Positions 6,536 through 8,878 of a stretch of 8,878 bases of DNA are shown here, piece after piece. The notes below the pieces were generated by a model. The model searched no databases and was not told where the DNA came from. It saw nothing but the letters and a program-made list of their open reading frames with translations. The DNA comes from NZQO01 sp002693605. GTDB lineage: Bacteria; Bacteroidota; Bacteroidia; Flavobacteriales; Flavobacteriaceae. A program made the position numbers and the translations under genes. The DNA lies in contig CAXAVH010000104.1 in assembly GCA_963972105.1 (NCBI GenBank), forward strand, positions 1 to 8,878, written 5' to 3'. Numbering within the stretch: the first letter of the stretch is position 1; every line of letters begins with the position of its first letter.

Positions 6536-6549
6536 TCTACAAATGTAGA
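6536..6549. promoter_or_regulatory. BlaI-type operator 1 (over the -7 element)
   Basis: TCTACAAATGTAGA is a perfect dyad (6 paired positions, centre AA at 6542-6543) containing the TACA-N2-TGTA core known for BlaI/MecI operators. Read on the minus strand it contains TACATTTG (6547-6540), an exact TAnnTTTG -7 element for the repressor gene. Binding here should block the promoter directly. Confidence 0.75.
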
Positions 6550-6570
6550 AATAAATTTTTATTCTACAAA
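6540..6570 (-). promoter_or_regulatory. Promoter of the BlaI/BlaR1-like operon
   Basis: TTTG (6570-6567), a 19-base spacer and TACATTTG (6547-6540), an exact match to the Bacteroidota promoter pattern. Transcription should start near 6533-6536, giving a leader of about 20-25 bases before the repressor ATG at 6512. Both elements are embedded in the two operators. Confidence 0.75.
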
Positions 6571-6577
6571 CATAGAA
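6562..6577. promoter_or_regulatory. BlaI-type operator 2 (over the -33 element), imperfect
   Basis: TTCTACAAACATAGAA is the same dyad with five paired outer positions (TTCTA/TAGAA) and two mismatched pairs inside, centred 27 bases from operator 1. On the minus strand it contains TTTG (6570-6567), which sits 19 bases upstream of the -7 element, the usual Bacteroidota -33 spacing. It also contains a second TAnnTTTG (TATGTTTG). Confidence 0.65.
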
Positions 6578-6600
6578 TTGATTATTTTGCATAAGATTAC

Positions 6601-6631
6601 TTCGGAAGGGTTCGCCATTAACCTATATTTG
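6601..6631 (+). promoter_or_regulatory. Promoter of the PhnA-domain gene
   Basis: TATATTTG at 6624-6631 is an exact TAnnTTTG -7 element; TTCG at 6601-6604, 19 bases upstream, is a -33 element with one mismatch. The ATG at 6647 follows 16 bases after the -7 element. The promoter lies outside both BlaI-type operators, so the gene is probably not repressed by the divergent regulator, though operator 2 ends only 23 bases away. Confidence 0.5.
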
Positions 6632-6646
6632 CCCAAAACCCTTTAT

Positions 6647-7225
6647 ATGCGCTTAGAAAAAGAATTGAAGAAGCGGGCCGATGCCAAATGTGAGCTTTGT
6701 ACCGGGACCGAAAATCTTTTGCCATTTTTGGTGCCCCATTCCCCAACAGATGGGCTCGAGGCCCATATTTTACTCTGCCTTACATGCCAGCATCAAATTG
6801 AGAATTCCGAGGCCCGCGACCCCAACCATTGGCGTTGCCTTAACGAAAGTATGTGGAGTACGGTTCCTGTCGTACAGGTAATGGCCTGGCGAATGCTGCA
6901 GCGACTGCGGGGCGAGGGATGGCCACAAGACCTACTGGCCATGATGTATATGGAAGACGAAACCCTCGAATGGGCCAAAGCTGCAGCAGAAGGTACAGAA
7001 ACTGCCTCTACAATCGTGCATCGCGATAGCAACGGGAATATCTTAGAGGCTGGCGACAGCGTGGTACTAATTAAAGACCTCAAGGTAAAGGGCAGCAGTA
7101 TGGTTGCCAAGCAAGGTACGGCGGTACGTCGCATATCGCTAGATCATGAAAACGAAAAGTATATTGAGGGAAAGGTGGATGGGCAACAGATTGTCATCAT
7201 CACAGACTTCGTAAAGAAGATGTAA
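6647..7225 (+). CDS. PhnA-domain zinc-ribbon protein (YjdM-like), enlarged
   Basis: 192 residues from the ATG at 6647. The frame is open to a TTG at 6578, but the first 23 codons overlap the promoter and lack family character. RLEKELKKRADAKCELC is the standard opening of PhnA proteins. Cys15, Cys18, Cys44 and Cys47 make a zinc ribbon. The C-terminal PhnA domain (about 126-192) shows DSNGNILEAGDSVVLIKDL, VKGSSMVAKQGT and IEGKVDGQQIVIITDFVKKM, an SH3-like barrel. E. coli PhnA/YjdM is about 110 residues; here roughly 80 extra residues (50-125), rich in Trp, Met and acidic residues, separate the two parts, as in other Bacteroidota relatives from memory. Despite the name, the family is not established as a phosphonoacetate hydrolase, and its function is unknown. 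It is divergent from the BlaI-type operon and ends at a shared terminator. Confidence 0.88.
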   Translation: MRLEKELKKRADAKCELCTGTENLLPFLVPHSPTDGLEAHILLCLTCQHQIENSEARDPNHWRCLNESMWSTVPVVQVMAWRMLQRLRGEGWPQDLLAMMYMEDETLEWAKAAAEGTETASTIVHRDSNGNILEAGDSVVLIKDLKVKGSSMVAKQGTAVRRISLDHENEKYIEGKVDGQQIVIITDFVKKM

Positions 7226-7245
7226 CGAACGTTAACTCTACAGAG

Positions 7246-7284
7246 AAAAAGCCTCCCAAATCGAAATGTGCGAGGCTTTTTTTT
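7246..7284. terminator. Bidirectional terminator between the PhnA and dipeptidase genes
   Basis: AAAAAGCCTC (7246-7255) pairs with GAGGCTTTTT (7272-7281), ten perfect pairs around a 16-base loop. The plus strand ends in eight T (7277-7284); the minus strand has a run of five T. It lies between two convergent genes, 20 bases after one stop and 16 bases from the other, so it can serve both. Confidence 0.85.
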
Positions 7285-7300
7285 ATAGGAAGGAGGGTTT

Positions 7301-8695
7301 CTAACTAGAGGTTTTCAACTTCGTGAATTCTGAATAGAACTGCGGAATAGTTTCAATCCCCTTCAGATAATTCCAAATTCCGAAATGTTCGTTGGGCGAG
7401 TGAATGGCGTCGCTATCCAACCCGAAGCCCATTAAAATGGTCTTGCTATTTAGCTCTTTTTCAAACAATGAAACAATGGGAATACTGCCGCCGCTGCGCT
7501 GGGGTATGGGTGTTTTTCCGAAGGTTTTCTCATAGGCTTTTTCGGCCGCCTGGTAGCCCACGCTATCTATTGGGGTTACGTAGGCTTGCCCCCCGTGGTG
7601 CGGTTTAACTTCTACGCGAACTCCCTTGGGGGCAAGGCTCTCGAAGTGGGATTTAAAAAGGGCGGTAATCTTTCGCCAATCTTGATCGGGTACCAGACGC
7701 ATGCTAATCTTGGCGTAGGCTTTGCTGGCAATTACGGTTTTCGCACCCTCGCCGATGTACCCGCCCCATATACCGTTGATGTCCAGGGTAGGCCGTATGC
7801 TATTTCGTTCGTTGGTTGTGTAACCAGCTTCCCCATAAACATCATCAATATCGAGTGCCATTTTATAGGCTTCCTTGTTAAAGGGGGCCTCGGCCATCTT
7901 ATTGCGCTCTTCGGCAGAGAGTTCTTCTACATCATCGTAAAAGCCGGGGATGGTAATATGGTTGTTCTCATCGTGAAGTGAGGCGACCATCTTCGCCAGG
8001 ATATTGATAGGATTTGCCACGGCACCGCCATAGAGCCCGCTGTGCAAATCGCGGTTGGGGCCCGTTACCTCAACTTCCACGTAGCTTAGGCCGCGCAAGC
8101 CTGTGGTAATGGAGGGGACATCCTTGGCGATCATGCCAGTGTCGCTTATCAAAATAACATCGTTGGCAAGTTTTTCTCGGTTTCGGGTAACGAACCACTC
8201 CAGGCTTGCGCTACCTACTTCTTCCTCGCCCTCAATCATGAACTTGACGTTGCATGGAAGTTGTCCGGTTTCGGTCATGTATTCCATCGCCTTCACATGC
8301 ATATACATCTGGCCCTTGTCGTCGCAGGCACCGCGCGCGTATATAGCGCCCTCAGGATGCGTTTTAGTAGTACGTATAACGGGGTCGAACGGTGGGCTGT
8401 TCCACAGGTCTAACGGATCGGGTGGTTGCACATCGTAATGGCCATATACCAGGACTGTTGGTAAATTTGGGTCGATGGTTTTCTCGCCGAATACAATGGG
8501 ATATCCAGGCGTTTCGCAAACTTCCACGACGTCGCAACCCGCCTTGGCAAGTTGCTCTTTTACGGCCTCGGCAGTTCGTATCACGTCTTCCTTATAGGCC
8601 GAATCGGCACTGATACTCGGAATTTTCAGCAATTCGATAAGTTCATCTATAAAGCGTTGCTTATTTTTTTCAATATATGCCTGGGCACTTTTCAT
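7301..8695 (-). CDS. M20-family dipeptidase (CNDP-like metallopeptidase)
   Basis: 464 residues, full length for the family, no signal peptide, cytoplasmic. M20 dipeptidases cleave dipeptides with two catalytic metals, usually zinc or manganese. All key residues are present: GHYDVQPP (His86 ligand, Asp88), the bridging aspartate in GACDDKG (Asp125), EGEEEVGS (Glu158 catalytic base, Glu159 ligand), ISDTG (Asp185 ligand) and DAIHSPNE (His432 ligand). The lid/dimerisation domain (about 200-380) contains RDLHSGLYGGAVANP, with the His218 that completes the neighbouring active site in carnosine dipeptidases, and RSGGSIP (400-406) in the substrate loop. The sequence resembles CNDP2/carnosinase-like bacterial dipeptidases more than PepV or PepT. 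The ATG at 8695 is preceded by AT-rich DNA with a degenerate -7 candidate (TACCTTTA, 8725-8718). It is monocistronic and divergent from the tRNA locus, and probably takes part in general peptide recycling. Confidence 0.93.
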   Translation of the reverse strand: MKSAQAYIEKNKQRFIDELIELLKIPSISADSAYKEDVIRTAEAVKEQLAKAGCDVVEVCETPGYPIVFGEKTIDPNLPTVLVYGHYDVQPPDPLDLWNSPPFDPVIRTTKTHPEGAIYARGACDDKGQMYMHVKAMEYMTETGQLPCNVKFMIEGEEEVGSASLEWFVTRNREKLANDVILISDTGMIAKDVPSITTGLRGLSYVEVEVTGPNRDLHSGLYGGAVANPINILAKMVASLHDENNHITIPGFYDDVEELSAEERNKMAEAPFNKEAYKMALDIDDVYGEAGYTTNERNSIRPTLDINGIWGGYIGEGAKTVIASKAYAKISMRLVPDQDWRKITALFKSHFESLAPKGVRVEVKPHHGGQAYVTPIDSVGYQAAEKAYEKTFGKTPIPQRSGGSIPIVSLFEKELNSKTILMGFGLDSDAIHSPNEHFGIWNYLKGIETIPQFYSEFTKLKTSS

Positions 8696-8755
8696 AGTGT
8701 TGTTTTTTAATGAAGGTTAAAGGTACAAAAAGGAAGATTTTCATTAAAAAATTAG

Positions 8756-8785
8756 TTTGTAAAATTAAAATCTTGTTTATATTTG
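8756..8785 (+). promoter_or_regulatory. Consensus promoter of the tRNA-Leu locus
   Basis: TTTG (8756-8759), an 18-base spacer and TATATTTG (8778-8785) give a near-perfect Bacteroidota promoter. Transcription should start around 8790-8793, a few bases before the tRNA-like 5' end at 8796. It is the clearest promoter in the window. Confidence 0.7.
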
Positions 8786-8795
8786 CACTCCGTTT

Positions 8796-8837
8796 GCGGG
8801 CGTGGTGGAATTGGTAGACACGCCAGACTTAGGATTT
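8796..8837 (+). pseudogene. 5' half of a tRNA-Leu gene (anticodon UAG), broken after the anticodon loop
   Basis: GCGGGCG is the acceptor 5' strand, followed by U8-G9, a D arm with the class II pattern GTGGAATTGGTAGACAC and the anticodon 5' stem CCAGA. The loop CTTAGGA carries TAG (8830-8832), the anticodon for CUA/CUN leucine. The 3' stem should be TCTGG but is TTTAA, so only the inner two or three pairs remain. No variable arm, T arm (GGTTCGA-type) or acceptor 3' strand follows in the next 35 bases. The normal start and promoter with no 3' half mark it as truncated, not as a mature gene. An intron-split tRNA or recombination-site remnant are alternatives. Confidence 0.7.
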
Positions 8838-8845
8838 AACCTAAG
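8828..8845. repeat. Inverted repeat centred just after the anticodon loop
   Basis: CTTAGG (8828-8833), spacer ATTTAA, CCTAAG (8840-8845): a perfect 6-base inverted repeat. Its left arm is the anticodon loop itself (CTTAGG, including anticodon TAG). In RNA it would form a hairpin competing with the already broken anticodon stem. The symmetric arms around a 6-base centre also resemble a recombinase core site, but nothing else supports that. Confidence 0.5.
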
Positions 8846-8869
8846 AAAAAGTGTTAAAATATTTAAAAT

Positions 8870-8878
8870 GCGGATGTG
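8870..8878 (+). tRNA. Probable 5' end of a second, intact tRNA-Leu, cut by the window edge
   Basis: GCGGATGTG matches the start of class II leucine tRNAs (acceptor strand GCGGATG, then U8 G9) and agrees with the truncated copy at seven of nine positions. Only nine bases are visible, so the call depends on what follows base 8878. It would be transcribed from the promoter at 8756-8785 after passing through the truncated copy. Confidence 0.4.

Noticed and set aside
4448..6577. A beta-lactam resistance locus
   Set aside because: Only the regulator pair is present. No beta-lactamase or PBP gene lies nearby and the sensor lacks penicillin-binding motifs; such pairs are widespread in Bacteroidota.
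7586..7981. 131-codon open frame on the plus strand within the dipeptidase gene
   Set aside because: It is fully antisense to a well-conserved M20 enzyme, with no promoter and no recognisable protein family; a codon-usage shadow.
8103..8613. Further plus-strand open frames opposite the dipeptidase N-terminal half
   Set aside because: They are shadows of the conserved coding frame on the other strand.
8796..8878. Group I intron inside tRNA-Leu
   Set aside because: The P1-like pairing lacks the U-G splice pair, the anticodon is UAG rather than the usual UAA host, and a second tRNA-like 5' end appears within 35 bases. It is not excluded entirely because the window ends here.
1..8878. CRISPR array, insertion sequence or phage module
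   Set aside because: No regularly spaced repeats, transposase, integrase or structural phage genes were seen on either strand.

Overview
The window looks like chromosomal DNA of a marine-type Flavobacteriaceae (Bacteroidota). Three observations support this. Candidate promoters follow the Bacteroidota pattern (TTTG, about 19 bases, TAnnTTTG). Start codons lack a clear Shine-Dalgarno sequence. The protein families (DUF4407, SP-less M23, M56/BlaI pair, lipoprotein with an LSC lipobox) are typical of that phylum. No species is assigned, and I see no transposase, integrase, CRISPR array or phage gene.

Layout, left to right. Bases 1-246 are the 3' end of a probable membrane-bound metal-dependent hydrolase (+). 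Bases 382-1014 encode an unrecognised lipoprotein (+) with a duplicated six-cysteine motif, closed by a strong hairpin terminator at 1031-1063. Next come a divergent pair: a secreted DUF4440/NTF2-like protein (-, 1110-1544) and an ATP-grasp enzyme (+, 1611-2498). The ATP-grasp gene converges, with only 8 bases between, on an M23-type metallopeptidase domain protein (-, 2507-3196). Upstream of that lies a four-TM coiled-coil DUF4407 membrane protein (-, 3238-4338).

A minus-strand terminator (4399-4426) separates these from a two-gene regulatory operon: a BlaI/MecI-type repressor (6147-6512) and a BlaR1-like M56 membrane protease (4448-6145), one base apart. Upstream of the repressor are two dyads matching the BlaI TACA-N2-TGTA box. 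They coincide with the -33 and -7 promoter elements, so autorepression can be read almost directly from the DNA. Divergent to this operon is a PhnA-domain zinc-ribbon protein (+, 6647-7225) with its own promoter. It shares a terminator with a convergent M20 dipeptidase (-, 7301-8695).

The right edge holds the strangest structure. A near-consensus promoter drives a tRNA-Leu gene (anticodon UAG) that is normal up to the end of the anticodon loop and then breaks off into AT-rich sequence. About 35 bases later a second tRNA-like 5' end begins and is cut by the window. Most of the window is ordinary housekeeping and envelope or stress functions. The items worth a second look are the truncated tRNA, the operator-promoter overlap, the cysteine-rich lipoprotein and the apparently cytoplasmic, possibly leaderless M23 protein.
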